DNA from: Elusimicrobiota bacterium
Lineage (GTDB): Bacteria > Elusimicrobiota > Elusimicrobia > UBA1565 > JACRDR01
Assembly (NCBI GenBank): GCA_016194745.1
Contig: JACQBA010000011.1
Coordinates: forward strand, 1-64,000
Length of the DNA stretch: 64,000 bases
Direction: 5' to 3'
Shown here piece by piece: positions 8,817 to 17,770 of the stretch (its first letter is position 1; each line of letters starts with the position of its first letter). Below the pieces are notes generated by a model that worked only from the letters and a program-made list of their open reading frames with translations, did no database searches and was not told where the DNA came from. Made by a program: the position numbers and the translations under genes.

Positions 8817-9425
8817 CTAGCTGCGCCGGACCGCGGCCGCGAGATGCCGGGCGTGATCCCGGAGCCATTTCCGGTGGGCCTTCCACTCGGGGCAGTGGCG
8901 GGCGACGTGGTCCCAGAAGCGCTTGGAGTGGTTCATCTCGTGGCGATGCGCCAGCTCGTGGACCACGAGGTAATCGATCACGCCGGGCGGCGCCATGACG
9001 AGCCGCCAGTTGAAATTGAGCGAGCCCTCGCGCGTGCAGCTGCCCCATAGGGTGCGCTGGTCGCGGACCGCGATGCCGCGGTAGGTCACGCCCATCGCGG
9101 GGGCGAGACGATCCGCCCGTTCGACAAGCGCCTCGCGGGCCCGATCGATGAGCCACTCGCGCAGGACCTCCTGCGGCGGCCGCCGGTCCTCGCCCCGAAC
9201 GACGACGAGCGCCTCTCCCTCGACGACGAGCTCGGTGAGCGCCGCGCCGGCGGCTTCGCGCACGAGCACTTCCGCGTCGCGCCCGAGATAGGGGATCGTC
9301 TTGAGCGCCCGCCCGCGGCCGCGCGGCGCAGTCGGAGCGCCCGGCTGAAAAATGAGCGGCAGCTCGAGGGCGAGGGAGTCGAGGAACGCGCGGACCTCGC
9401 CGAGCAGCGTGGTCGTCTCTGCCAT
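8817..9425 (-). CDS. YgjP-like zinc metallopeptidase (SprT/DUF45 type)
   Basis: 202 residues. The C-terminal half carries the family signature TLWGSCTREGSLNFNWRL, then VVHELAHRHEMNHSKRFWDHV with HELAH at 156-160 and a third ligand His166. This is the YgjP/M48-related domain of unknown physiological substrate. No signal peptide, so cytoplasmic. The chosen ATG at 9425 is preceded by a TATCAT box 8 bases upstream. Confidence 0.9.
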   Translation of the reverse strand: MAETTTLLGEVRAFLDSLALELPLIFQPGAPTAPRGRGRALKTIPYLGRDAEVLVREAAGAALTELVVEGEALVVVRGEDRRPPQEVLREWLIDRAREALVERADRLAPAMGVTYRGIAVRDQRTLWGSCTREGSLNFNWRLVMAPPGVIDYLVVHELAHRHEMNHSKRFWDHVARHCPEWKAHRKWLRDHARHLAAAVRRS

Positions 9426-9433
9426 GGGGACGC

Positions 9434-9439
9434 ATGATA
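9434..9439 (-). promoter_or_regulatory. -10-like box of the YgjP-like gene
   Basis: TATCAT on the minus strand, 8 bases before the ATG at 9425. Confidence 0.4.
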
Positions 9440-9595
9440 CCAGATCGAGGGTTATCCCAGGACATTGACCGAGATCAAGCGCCGGACCTGTCCGCCGCCA
9501 TGGGGGCGGGCCGCGTCGCTTCGCTACAATCTGTACGTCCGGTGCAAACGCAGCAAGCGCGCGCCGGCGAAACTTTCGAAGAGAGAAAAAAGAAA

Positions 9596-10495
9596 ATGAA
9601 AAACCAGATCGCCAACGCCGCACTCCTCGCCGCCGTCGCCGCCCTCCTCGCCGCGCCCCCGTCGGGCGCCGTCGGCTTCGAGCAGGAGTGGGGCCAGGGC
9701 AACGCCGTCCTGCAAAACGCCATCCTCATCACCGGACAGACCGTGCGCGGGGCGCAGGAGAAGCTGCAGAGCCGCCCCGTCCCGCCGCCCATGGCGTGGG
9801 ACTTGTTCTCCGGCCACGAGGAGTGCCGGATCGTCGACTCCCTGTTCCGCCGCCAGCCGACGCTCGATGAGTCGGCGCGCTACCTCCGCCCCTGCCTCCA
9901 GGCCGTCGGCCGCGCGCAGAACGCGGGTCTCGGCGTCTTGATCGGCAACGTCGGCTCAGGCCGGCCGGACCTAAAGGGCATCTTGATCACGGTCGACCCC
10001 CGGTCCTCCGGCAACACCGTGCTCCTCACGAATCTTAACCACACCCTCGCCAAGCGCAACCACCAGCTCTTCGGCCACCCGACGATCGTCTCTCCGGCCT
10101 TCGAGGCTCTGAGCGAAGAGAACCGCGACGTGGTGCGGCCGATCGAGCCGGCGGACGTCGTCTTGCGCCGCGCCGGCCGCACGCAGTGCCGGATCGTGTC
10201 CAAGCTCTCCCTTAAGGAAGACGCGCTGGGCCGCCCGGTCGCCTCGCTCAGCGACGACGTCGAGGGCGTCTGCACGATGATCATCTCCCCCAACCCGCGC
10301 ACCTATATCCTCAGCGAGCAGGGCGCGGACGGCTGCGGGTCCCTGATCTACACGGGCCGCAACGTGCAGGACCCGGCGAAGCAGATCCGCGTGACGGACC
10401 ACCGGACGCGGCTGTGCGACGACGTGATCAAGAACGTGATCGTCGTCGACGAGTCGGGCTACGGCGTGCGCTCGGGCGAGATCGTCTCTCGCTAG
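9596..10495 (+). CDS. Secreted protein of unknown function
   Basis: 299 residues; signal peptide with a Lys-containing N-terminus and a long Ala/Leu core, cleaving near SGAVGFEQ. Six or more cysteines in the mature part (for example HEECRIVD, RYLRPCLQ, RTQCRIVSK, EGVCTMII) suggest disulphides in the periplasm. The start follows an A/G-rich stretch (gaagagagaaaa). An intrinsic terminator follows the stop. No family recognised. Confidence 0.7.
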   Translation: MKNQIANAALLAAVAALLAAPPSGAVGFEQEWGQGNAVLQNAILITGQTVRGAQEKLQSRPVPPPMAWDLFSGHEECRIVDSLFRRQPTLDESARYLRPCLQAVGRAQNAGLGVLIGNVGSGRPDLKGILITVDPRSSGNTVLLTNLNHTLAKRNHQLFGHPTIVSPAFEALSEENRDVVRPIEPADVVLRRAGRTQCRIVSKLSLKEDALGRPVASLSDDVEGVCTMIISPNPRTYILSEQGADGCGSLIYTGRNVQDPAKQIRVTDHRTRLCDDVIKNVIVVDESGYGVRSGEIVSR

Positions 10496-10510
10496 TACAT
10501 ACCGCCGTCA

Positions 10511-10551
10511 GGACCCCCGGGGAACCATCGCCTCGGGGGTCCTTCTTTTTT
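10511..10551 (+). terminator. Rho-independent terminator
   Basis: A 12-bp GC-rich stem (ggacccccgggg paired with cctcgggggtcc, one G-U pair) with a short loop, followed by ttctttttt, 15 bases after the stop codon at 10495. Confidence 0.85.
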
Positions 10552-10641
10552 GGGTGTGGGTACCAAGTCCCAAACTCGTCGGGCCGATTGCTGACGCCCG
10601 TCTAGGCCCATCTCCTCACGTCATATCGAGCAGGCCTGCGG

Positions 10642-10647
10642 TATGAT
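10642..10647 (+). promoter_or_regulatory. -10 box of the gene at 10654 (leaderless)
   Basis: TATGAT with 6 bases to the GTG start at 10654; no Shine-Dalgarno. Confidence 0.55.
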
Positions 10648-10653
10648 GTCGCC

Positions 10654-12969
10654 GTGATCCGAGGGGCATCCACGATCCTGCTGGCCGCACTTGCCTTGGC
10701 GCGCCCGTGCGCGGCCCAGCGCGCCCTCGTCCGCGTGCCGGCGGGCGACTTGGCGCCGATATCGTCTCTCGGCGGGATCGGGAGCGCGTCGCTCTCATCG
10801 AGCCTCGGACCGACGCCCGGGCTTACCGGTCTCGGGCCTTCCCTCGAACTCACCGGTCTGACGCTCGGAGCCGGACTCTCGCCCGCGTTGGGATCGTCTC
10901 TCGGCACTCCCCTCGCAGCTTCGCCTTTCTCCCCGTCGCCCCTCACCGCCCCGGCCGCGCAGCTCTCTTCGCGCGAGAGCCTGCGCGCGGCCTCATCCGC
11001 GCTCGCGCAGGACCCGGAGGCCGCGCGCACTCACCCCTTCGCGGCGCATCTCGCCTCCGATGCCGCGTTCCCCGGCTCGAGCGCAGGCCTCGAGTCGTCC
11101 GGCTCCTACGCGGAGGACTCCTTCCTCCACCGCGCGAACCTCGGCCCGAGGTCGAAGCTCGTCCCTCCGAGCACCGTCTTGGCCGACCCGCCGCGCAAGC
11201 CCGACTTCGACTCCAACCGTTTCGTCACCGTCGAGCTCGGGCCGCGCCTCCTCACGCGCCGCGGCCGTAAAGTCCTGGCCGAGCTCGAGCGAAAGGGGTT
11301 CAAGCAGGTGAGCGAGTACGAGCGCGGGCGCCCGGTGCTCGGCGAGGCGGACCTGCACCAGGTGCGGGCGCTCAGCCGCGTCCCCGGCGTCGCCTCCATC
11401 CAGCGCACCAGCGGCGAGTACCGCACCGTGTGGAAGAAGGGCGAGTACGCCGGCCGCAGCGAAGCCCTCTTCACGGTCGAGGGCGACCGCGAGAAGTACA
11501 ACGAGATGGCCGAACCCGTGCGCGGGCTGCCGAAGCACGATCTGGCCTCGATCCGCAAGGCGGCCAAGAGCGGCGTCACGATCGTCACCGTCCATTCCCG
11601 CCCGTCGACGCCGGAGGAAGTGGCCGAGATGGAACGCCTCTACGGCGCGCGCCTCTTCTTCAGCGAGGACATCCCGATCGACTCGCCGATGATACGCCTG
11701 CCCGGGCTCGTCCTGCACATCGGCGCCGACGCGCACGGCCTCGTCGTGCGGGGCGACCTGACTCTGACGATCGGCCACGGGCGGCTGCTCGGCTCGCTCG
11801 ACAAAGCGACCGAGGCGACCTGGGTGCGCGGCGTCGACCCGCGCTACATGGCGCCCAGCATGACCGCGCGCACCCTTCTCAAGAAGCGCGACCGCGGCAA
11901 GTTCGAGGCGCGGCGCCGGGAGGTCAAGAAGAAGCTCGAGGCGTTCCTCGCGGCCGAGGACGGCACCGGCTACTACGCGCTCCGGGACGATTTCGCCGCG
12001 CTGCTCAAGGAGTTCCTCGTCCTCGCCGAGAAGGAGTTCAAGAAGGGCGCCTTCCTCAAGTGGGCGAACGACTACGCGTCGATGGAGGCCGAGTCGATCA
12101 TCACCACGTTCTCGACCGACCCGACGGCCGTCGCCGACTACTACCTCGACTTTCTGAGCGCGGCCAAGGGCGAGATCGAAACGCCGCGGCTCGGCGCCGT
12201 CGAGCTCGACGACGAGTCGGCCGAGGTCGCGGTGGCGCACGCGCTGATGACCAAGCCCGCCGACATCCTGGTCCAGGAGCGGCTCGATGTACTCAAGACC
12301 GAGACGGGCAGCAACGTCGAGTTCCGCGTCGACGCGTGGGCCGGCCACGCGGTCAACAGCGCGTTCCGCTACGGGACCGATTTTTACCCGGAGGAGGCGA
12401 AGGGCGCGCGCCGCTTCGTGCAGCGCTTCCTCGACCGGCTCTCGGCGCGCGACGGCTGGTTCAGCGGCGGCTTCGACGTGGTCAAGGTGCGGCCGACGCC
12501 GAAGAAAAAGCAGACGCGGGGATACTCGGGCGGCGACATCGGCGACTTCCGGATCATCGAGACGAACCCCGGCACCGACAGCTCGATGGCCGACTCGCGG
12601 GCGTACCCGATCGACGCGAACGTGGCGCTGTCCTACCTGCTCGGCCGCCCGACCCCGCTGATCCGCCGGCTCGAGACGCTCTACGCCTCGCCGGTCGAGC
12701 ATCAGGCCAAGTTCCTCAAGCGCCGCCGCCAGGAGACCGACGAGAAGGGCGCCTTCAAGGACATCCCGGTCTACGAGATCCTGCTCTGGCTGCGCGAGCG
12801 CGCCATCGCCGATTGGAACGAGCACGGCGGCCGCGCCCGGCACGCGCGGGAGATCCTGCTGCATTTCAAGCGCCTCGCCCGTCTCGCCGAGAAGTCCGAG
12901 TACTGGGACTTCATCGATGTCCGCGCCTCGATGCGCAATTACTTCAAGCGAAAGGGCGTCCGGCTCTAG
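10654..12969 (+). CDS. Exported protein with a possible ATP-grasp-like C-terminal region
   Basis: 771 residues from a GTG start, decided by the signal peptide (MIRGASTILLAALALARPCAA) and the TATGAT box 6 bases upstream. Residues 25-140 are low-complexity Ser/Leu/Gly/Pro. From about 180 the protein is globular. The C-terminal part has ILVQERLDV, an EFRVDAWAGHAVNSAFRYG stretch and GDFRIIETNPGTDSSM, which recall the ATP-grasp pattern of a basic/acidic strand followed by an E-x-N metal site. ATP use outside the cytoplasm would be odd, so the fold may be reused. I do not recognise the family; the ATP-grasp call is tentative. Confidence 0.6.
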   Translation: MIRGASTILLAALALARPCAAQRALVRVPAGDLAPISSLGGIGSASLSSSLGPTPGLTGLGPSLELTGLTLGAGLSPALGSSLGTPLAASPFSPSPLTAPAAQLSSRESLRAASSALAQDPEAARTHPFAAHLASDAAFPGSSAGLESSGSYAEDSFLHRANLGPRSKLVPPSTVLADPPRKPDFDSNRFVTVELGPRLLTRRGRKVLAELERKGFKQVSEYERGRPVLGEADLHQVRALSRVPGVASIQRTSGEYRTVWKKGEYAGRSEALFTVEGDREKYNEMAEPVRGLPKHDLASIRKAAKSGVTIVTVHSRPSTPEEVAEMERLYGARLFFSEDIPIDSPMIRLPGLVLHIGADAHGLVVRGDLTLTIGHGRLLGSLDKATEATWVRGVDPRYMAPSMTARTLLKKRDRGKFEARRREVKKKLEAFLAAEDGTGYYALRDDFAALLKEFLVLAEKEFKKGAFLKWANDYASMEAESIITTFSTDPTAVADYYLDFLSAAKGEIETPRLGAVELDDESAEVAVAHALMTKPADILVQERLDVLKTETGSNVEFRVDAWAGHAVNSAFRYGTDFYPEEAKGARRFVQRFLDRLSARDGWFSGGFDVVKVRPTPKKKQTRGYSGGDIGDFRIIETNPGTDSSMADSRAYPIDANVALSYLLGRPTPLIRRLETLYASPVEHQAKFLKRRRQETDEKGAFKDIPVYEILLWLRERAIADWNEHGGRARHAREILLHFKRLARLAEKSEYWDFIDVRASMRNYFKRKGVRL

Positions 12970-12970
12970 C

Positions 12971-12999
12971 TTGACGGCGCCGGGCGCGGCGGCTATCCT
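12971..12999 (+). promoter_or_regulatory. Promoter of the acyltransferase gene (leaderless)
   Basis: TTGACG (12971-12976), a 17-base spacer and TATCCT (12994-12999), then 6 bases and the GTG start at 13006. This is the best complete -35/-10 pair supporting leaderless transcription in the window. Confidence 0.75.
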
Positions 13000-13005
13000 G
13001 CCCGC

Positions 13006-14103
13006 GTGGACTCCCGTCGGGCTCCCGGTCTCGATCTTATCCGCGCGGCCGCCATCGCGCTCGTCGTCCTGCACCACGCCCGCGCCTTGCCCGGCTGCCC
13101 GGACGCCTTTCGCTGGATCGCGCTCCGGAGCGCCGTCGGCGTCGACGCGTTCTTCGTCCTGAGCGGCTGGCTGATCGGCGGCCAGCTGTTTCGCGAGCTC
13201 GCGGCGACGGGGCGCGTCGACGTCCTCCGCTTCTGGGTGCGCCGCTGGATGCGCACTTTGCCCGCGTACTACGCGTGCCTCGTCCCGGTGCTCGCGTATC
13301 AGCAGCCCGGGCAGAAGGTGGGGTTCGAGGCCGCCTTCTTCGCGCAGAACTACGCGGCGCCGTTCTTGTGGCTGATCACGTGGTCCTTATGCATCGAGGA
13401 GCACTTCTATCTACTCTTGCCGATAGCGGCGCTGCTCGTCGCGCGTCTGCGGCTCAACGCGACCGTGGTCGGACTCCTGTTCGCGGCCGCGCTCCTGTCG
13501 TCGCCGATGATGCGGTGGGCGGGATTCCAGGCGATGCACGCCGGGACGTACCGCGGCTTCCTGGGCGCGTTCTACGGGCGCACGCATCTCCGCCTCGACG
13601 GCCTGTGCCTCGGCGTCGCGTGCGCCGCGCTCAAGCAGTGGCGTCCCGCGTCCTGGGATACCCTAGAGCGGCGAGGAGTCCTTCTCGCGGCCGCGGGAAC
13701 GGTCGTCTTCGCGGTCGCCGCGTTCTGCCCGGGCTTGACCGGCTGGACCTCGGCCGACGCGGAGCGCATGCGGTTCTTCAACGCGGTGCCCGGCATGACT
13801 TTCGCGAGCCTCGGCGTCGCGCTGGCGCTCCCCCTCGCCGCCGCGCCGAGCGGCCGCGCGGACTCGTTACTGAAAGACGCCGCGGCTTGGGTCGCCGACC
13901 ACGCCTACGCGCTTTACCTCACGCACGACCTCGCCATCGCGTTGGCCCGGCTCGGCACGCAGCATCTCGGCGCTGGCTTCTGGCTCTCGGCGCCCTCCGC
14001 GGCGCTTTTCGCGATCGCATTTGCAATCGTGCTGCGCGCCGCGGTCGAGCTGCCCGGCCTCGCGTGGCGCGAAAGCGTGCTCGGCGTCCGCGCGCGGCCG
14101 TGA
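13006..14103 (+). CDS. Acyltransferase 3 family integral membrane protein
   Basis: 365 residues, GTG start placed by the promoter 6 bases upstream. The N-terminal GLDLIRAAAIALVVLHHA with the catalytic-type His, then VGVDAFFVLSGWLIG and the conserved SLCIEEHFYLLLP motif, mark acyltransferase family 3 (OafA/NolX-like). About ten hydrophobic helices follow. Members transfer O-acetyl or other acyl groups to cell-surface glycans. The target is unknown, and no glycan gene cluster is adjacent. Confidence 0.9.
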   Translation: MDSRRAPGLDLIRAAAIALVVLHHARALPGCPDAFRWIALRSAVGVDAFFVLSGWLIGGQLFRELAATGRVDVLRFWVRRWMRTLPAYYACLVPVLAYQQPGQKVGFEAAFFAQNYAAPFLWLITWSLCIEEHFYLLLPIAALLVARLRLNATVVGLLFAAALLSSPMMRWAGFQAMHAGTYRGFLGAFYGRTHLRLDGLCLGVACAALKQWRPASWDTLERRGVLLAAAGTVVFAVAAFCPGLTGWTSADAERMRFFNAVPGMTFASLGVALALPLAAAPSGRADSLLKDAAAWVADHAYALYLTHDLAIALARLGTQHLGAGFWLSAPSAALFAIAFAIVLRAAVELPGLAWRESVLGVRARP

Positions 14104-14126
14104 CGCAAATGCTAGTCTGAGCGAAA

Positions 14127-14417
14127 ATGAAGAAACCTTCGCCGCGCATCCGCCGCGCCGTCCGCGGGGACCTCCCGGCGATCGTCGCGCTGCTGGCGGA
14201 CGATCCGCTCGGCCGCGCTCGCGAGCGGACGGACGCGCGGGTGGCCGCGGCGTACGCCCGAGCGTTCCGGCGTATCCAGGCGGACCGAGACTCCGAACTG
14301 TGGGTCGCCTGCCTCGGCCGCGAGATCATCGGCACGCTTCAGGTGACCTACGTCCCGAACTTGACCCTACAGGGAACCACGCGCGAACAAACCGAAACAA
14401 TATCGTTGACGACTTGA
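14127..14417 (+). pseudogene. GNAT acetyltransferase, truncated by island junction
   Basis: The start (MKKPSPRIRRAVRGDLPAIVALL) and ELWVACLGREIIGTLQVTYVPNLTLQGT are the first half of a GNAT N-acetyltransferase, up to the strand before the acetyl-CoA loop. The frame then runs into unrelated lower-GC DNA at about 14370 and stops at 14417, so the CoA-binding motif (R/QxxGxG/A) is missing. The start lies 23 bases after the acyltransferase stop. The missing half is not found at the other side of the island. Almost certainly inactive. Confidence 0.8.
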
Positions 14418-14761
14418 GTGCTGGTCAGATAGCGGTAGAGAATTTCCTTTCGATCATTCCCCGCAATCGTCAATGAGGGCTCGGAAATGCTCTTTGCTAC
14501 TACTTGCCCAGCAACAATCGCCCTAACGGTCGTCCCTGCGCTCGTTGGAACCGGATCAAGGCTCAGGCCGCGCTGAAAATAGCTGCATGCAATTCCTCCC
14601 GGGCATTCGGTAATAATGCTATTTCGATACTGCCCAAACGCCGCGACAATACTCGGCACACTCGTAGAAACACCGATCGGCCAGGTTAAAGCGCGACAAT
14701 CCGCAGCAAAGGCAAAGCAGAATCCAAAAAGTAGGCTATTTCTGGTAATGTGGAAACGCAT
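14348..14761 (-). pseudogene. M23-peptidase-like secreted protein, C-terminally truncated
   Basis: A signal-peptide-like start (MRFHITRNSLLFGFCFAFA) leads to WPIGVSTSVPSIVAAFGQYR and FQRGLSLDPVPTSAGTTVRA, then IVAGQVV. This follows the pattern of M23 (lysostaphin-type) domains, where 'FGxR...xHxGxD...GTxVxAxxxGxV' precedes the catalytic HxH. Here the first His of the HxGxD site reads Gln-Arg-Gly-Leu, and the C-terminal half is missing because the frame crosses into the GNAT gene at about 14370. The ATG overlaps the end of the upstream propeller gene by 26 bases, suggesting one operon. Likely a remnant. Confidence 0.55.
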
Positions 14762-16067
14762 AGTTGAGAATTGTCTGGCGCGATGGAACAATCACATTGT
14801 TCCCGTCTCCTGACACTTCAACCAATGCCGCTCCTTGTTCGTTCAAGGCTAGATGAATCAACAGCGTACCCGGAGGGAAATTCATGATGTCGACAATTTC
14901 GCCTTCTCGAACAACTGCCACAAAGTCCAACATACTATCCACTTTTTCTGATCTTATCCCATGACCGGGATCTACCCACGGAACGCGAACTTGCAGCAGT
15001 CCAGAAGTAATTACGGAACGACCATCAGACGAACACATTACGCTATTGACGTGCACACTCCCTTGCTGGAAAAACTTTGAACCGCCAACCTCCTTCAGGT
15101 TCGTTTCCCATTCGATTTTTCCTTTAGGGATATTGATCAATCGAACCACATCTGCGGACGCCAAAGAAACGTACGTTTCGTCTGCGGAAAAATGGATGTG
15201 CTGTTCTGATTGAGTAGGTATTGGAAGGTCAACCGCGATGCCGCCCGATGAATCGTACACCGTGAATCGGGTCCGTGACGCGGCAGCCAAGAAATCTCCC
15301 GATTTCGAATACACGATGTTCGCGGTGCTCCATGGCCTCTCCGCAGTGGTAGACGAACGCCAAATCAGCTTACCGTTAGTAGAGAAGACACTTATCGTAA
15401 ACTGCTGAACGTGGGTCATTTCACTTGACAAGACAGCAATTCTCCGGCCGCCCGCTGAAAATTTGACAGAGCGTACAGCCTGTGTCTGAGGCCAACCCTC
15501 CTTCATGTTCTCTTTGCGCGAACCGTCCTGATTCCACAATGATGGCCAGCCAGCCCAGCCGCCCGTGGGATGTGAAACCATCGTGGGACCGACAGGCTCT
15601 GCGTCAATGTACTTGTATCCCTTAAGCTGAGGAACTTTCGCGATTGTTCGACCCGTCTTATCGAAAAGGAAAAAGCCCCCCGCTGCGCCGTCGGCATTGA
15701 TGGCCATACTCCTGCCATAAGGATCTGGCAGCGCATAGACCTTGTCTGATGACTTGCTTGTTCGAAACACCTCGCGATATCCCCGCCATCGACTTTTCGC
15801 GAGGACCCTATTTGATTCAGTCAGTATTAGGCTGACATATGGCTCCCCCTTTGTATCGGTTGAAATAAGCGCAAGTCTTGCAGGTTCATCAAGCGAGATC
15901 GATCGTTCGAGACGGATGATCCCATTAACTCCGACGGTCGAAATCCGGGTTACCCTCTCCACCGACACATCTGGAAGTCCTCTCGTGTCAATACTCGCCT
16001 GGCCCCTCAAAGGCGGCGCCGCAAAGAGAATCATCCCGACATAAAGCAACGTCTGTCTATTCTTCAT
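14736..16067 (-). CDS. Secreted beta-propeller-like protein
   Basis: 443 residues from MKNRQTLLYVGMILF, placed by the Shine-Dalgarno gggagtg 4 bases before the ATG. A signal peptide is followed by repeating blades of the kind VKFSAGGRRIAVLSSE, IVYSKSGDFLAAASR and HFSADETYVSLAS, which look like WD40/YVTN-type strands of a propeller, roughly residues 60-400. GC content is clearly below the flanking genes, consistent with the island. It is the first gene of a two-gene unit with the truncated M23-like gene. Role unknown. Confidence 0.7.
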   Translation of the reverse strand: MKNRQTLLYVGMILFAAPPLRGQASIDTRGLPDVSVERVTRISTVGVNGIIRLERSISLDEPARLALISTDTKGEPYVSLILTESNRVLAKSRWRGYREVFRTSKSSDKVYALPDPYGRSMAINADGAAGGFFLFDKTGRTIAKVPQLKGYKYIDAEPVGPTMVSHPTGGWAGWPSLWNQDGSRKENMKEGWPQTQAVRSVKFSAGGRRIAVLSSEMTHVQQFTISVFSTNGKLIWRSSTTAERPWSTANIVYSKSGDFLAAASRTRFTVYDSSGGIAVDLPIPTQSEQHIHFSADETYVSLASADVVRLINIPKGKIEWETNLKEVGGSKFFQQGSVHVNSVMCSSDGRSVITSGLLQVRVPWVDPGHGIRSEKVDSMLDFVAVVREGEIVDIMNFPPGTLLIHLALNEQGAALVEVSGDGNNVIVPSRQTILNYAFPHYQK

Positions 16068-16121
16068 CAGACACTCCCGATCACGGAGCATCCTATCATT
16101 CTTCCGTCGGCGGTCTTGACC

Positions 16122-16988
16122 TTACCCCTCTTTTCGTCCACCCGGAAAGTCGTTACGTATAGTAGCGATTTTCCGTTGCTGCCATGCTAGCACTTCCAGC
16201 GGAGCCCGATAACCTAGAGCGCTGTGCGGCCGTTCGGTGTTGTAGAACTCTCGATATCGATCGACGATGATTTGTGCTTCGGCCCGGCTGTAGAACAGCT
16301 CTCGATCGAGGCATTCGGCTCTGAACTTTCCGTTGAAGCTTTCGATGTAGCCGTTCTGCCACGGATGTCCGGGTTCGATGAAGATGGCTTTGACCCCCTT
16401 CGCCCGCAACCACTCCTGCAGCGCGGCCGCAATGAACTCGGCTCCGTTGTCGCTGCGCAGATAGACCGGCGCTCCGCGCTCGTTCATTAGCTCGTCCAGC
16501 GTCTCCATGACCACATCGTGCTTCATCTGCTTCTCGACACGGATCTCCAGGCATTCCCGGCTATACTCGTCGATCACGGTCAGCATCTTCAGCTCCTGCC
16601 CGTGCTCTGTCCGGTGATGTACGAAGTCCAGGCTCCACACCTCGTTCGGCCGTGTCCCTTCCGCCGGCCGCTCCCAAGGTTCCGTCGAAGGCCGATAGTG
16701 CTTCAACTTCCTCGGCAGCGGCAGTCCTTCTTCCACCCGGAGCCGCTCTACGCGTTTGTGATTCACGCCGTAGCGATCCCACATCACCGCGGACGCCCGC
16801 GGCGTCCCATAGAATGAATAATCCTGCGATAGCGATTTCAGTTCTACACGCAGCTTCGCGTTGAGCTCGCTTTCGGGTTTCGCCGCGTTGCGGATGCTCG
16901 AGCGCTTGGCATTCAGCACGCGGCACGCGCGACGCTCGGACAGGCCTTTCTCACCCAACAGCTTCGCCAGCGACCGTTCGACGCTCAA
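16122..16988 (-). CDS. IS3-family transposase OrfB (rve integrase core)
   Basis: 288 residues. HTH_21-type region (LKSLSQDYSFYGTPRASAVM) then a DDE integrase core: Asp in EVWSLDFVHHRTEHG, Asp in LRSDNGAEFIA and Glu in NGYIESFNGKFRAECL. The frame opens at a TTG that overlaps the orfA stop. Production as an OrfAB fusion by -1 slippage at the A7 run (16999-17005) fits IS3 biology better than independent initiation; read that way the junction gives KKKGLDLSVERS. All catalytic residues are present. Confidence 0.95.
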   Translation of the reverse strand: MSVERSLAKLLGEKGLSERRACRVLNAKRSSIRNAAKPESELNAKLRVELKSLSQDYSFYGTPRASAVMWDRYGVNHKRVERLRVEEGLPLPRKLKHYRPSTEPWERPAEGTRPNEVWSLDFVHHRTEHGQELKMLTVIDEYSRECLEIRVEKQMKHDVVMETLDELMNERGAPVYLRSDNGAEFIAAALQEWLRAKGVKAIFIEPGHPWQNGYIESFNGKFRAECLDRELFYSRAEAQIIVDRYREFYNTERPHSALGYRAPLEVLAWQQRKIATIRNDFPGGRKEG

Positions 16989-17254
16989 ATCCAGCCCCTT
17001 TTTTTAAGCTCCTCTTTCATCACCTGGATCGCGAGGGCCTGGTCGCCGGCCAGCTGCTTGAGCTGGCTGTTTTCCTTCTCGAGCTGTCTTACCCTCTGCA
17101 CCTCGCTGGTCTGCATCCCGCCGTACATCCGCCGCCAGCGATAGAACGTCGTGTCGGTGATATTGTGCTTGCGGATGACCTCTTTAGCATCGCCCGCATC
17201 CGCTTCCCGGAGGATCGCGATGATCTGCTCCGGCGTGAATCGTTTCCGTGCCAT
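16985..17254 (-). CDS. IS3-family OrfA (HTH protein)
   Basis: 89 residues from MARKRFTPEQIIAILREADA, the usual start for this group; an in-frame upstream ATG at 17281 falls close to the terminal repeat. A helix-turn-helix (HNITDTTFYRWRRMYG) and a leucine-zipper-like tail (VRQLEKENSQLKQLAGD) are visible. Near its end, the codons for LKKRG contain seven A residues, the likely frameshift site. Confidence 0.93.
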   Translation of the reverse strand: MARKRFTPEQIIAILREADAGDAKEVIRKHNITDTTFYRWRRMYGGMQTSEVQRVRQLEKENSQLKQLAGDQALAIQVMKEELKKRGWI

Positions 17255-17317
17255 TTCTTGCCCCCATTTTGGCCCAGACAAACATTTCTCTGGACCAGTT
17301 TCCGGGGGGAAGGTCAG

Positions 17318-17767
17318 CTATTTTACCCTCACTCTTCGCGCCTCAACAAGCGGCATCGCCAACGTTGATTGGCCGTTTCTCAATGGATTACCTTGAAGAG
17401 TTTTAAAGGCCCGCACGTCCAAGTGCTCTTTGAGCTCGTCAATTTTCAGAATCTTAAAACACAGACTGTAATTGCGGCGACCCGAATCATGGTGCCGACG
17501 ATGTTTATGCACGCATCGCTGCCCCTTTTCTGTAAATGCGGCGGCATCGCACTTTAACCTGAATACGACATGCCCGCATCCACGCTTGCTGCGCGGCAGA
17601 TACGCATAAAAATAGAATGCTCCCTGATTCTTCAGGAGCTCCCTCTTATGTCTGCTGACTGGATTCTTCCATCCATCGTAATGCGGCCCAAAGGAGCAGA
17701 GCCAGGCTCTATGGTCCTCGATCCAGCGTGGATCCCAACTGCCCAGTATCGATACCGTGTGATTCAT
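17318..17767 (-). CDS. Small unknown protein, EVE-like features, 3' end at the IS
   Basis: 149 residues. YFYAYLPRSKRGCGHVVFRLKC and the later LCFKILKIDELKEHLDV resemble the strand arrangement of small EVE/PUA-type nucleic-acid-binding domains, but I cannot assign it firmly. His/Cys/Arg-rich segment near 80-95 (CVHKHRRHHDSGRR). It begins 3 bases after the AlbA_2 gene stops, so the two are co-transcribed. The stop codon lies 1 base from the IS end, so the C-terminus may have been altered by the insertion. Low GC. Confidence 0.55.
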   Translation of the reverse strand: MNHTVSILGSWDPRWIEDHRAWLCSFGPHYDGWKNPVSRHKRELLKNQGAFYFYAYLPRSKRGCGHVVFRLKCDAAAFTEKGQRCVHKHRRHHDSGRRNYSLCFKILKIDELKEHLDVRAFKTLQGNPLRNGQSTLAMPLVEARRVRVK

Positions 17768-17770
17768 TAG

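Larger units (their letters stand above)
16118..17316 (-). mobile_element. IS3-family insertion sequence, apparently intact
   Basis: 1199 bp with imperfect terminal inverted repeats: tgaccttacccct at 16118 and, reverse complement, tgaccttccccccggaaac at 17316. Two overlapping frames (orfA, orfB) and an A7 slippery run are present. Three to five bases on either side do not match, so no target duplication is visible. It may have been lost or the neighbouring DNA rearranged. Confidence 0.9.

Noticed and set aside
14340-14400. Copy of the tRNA-Gly 3' end as an att site at the left island edge
   Set aside because: I compared the tRNA 3' sequence with this junction and saw no matching direct repeat.
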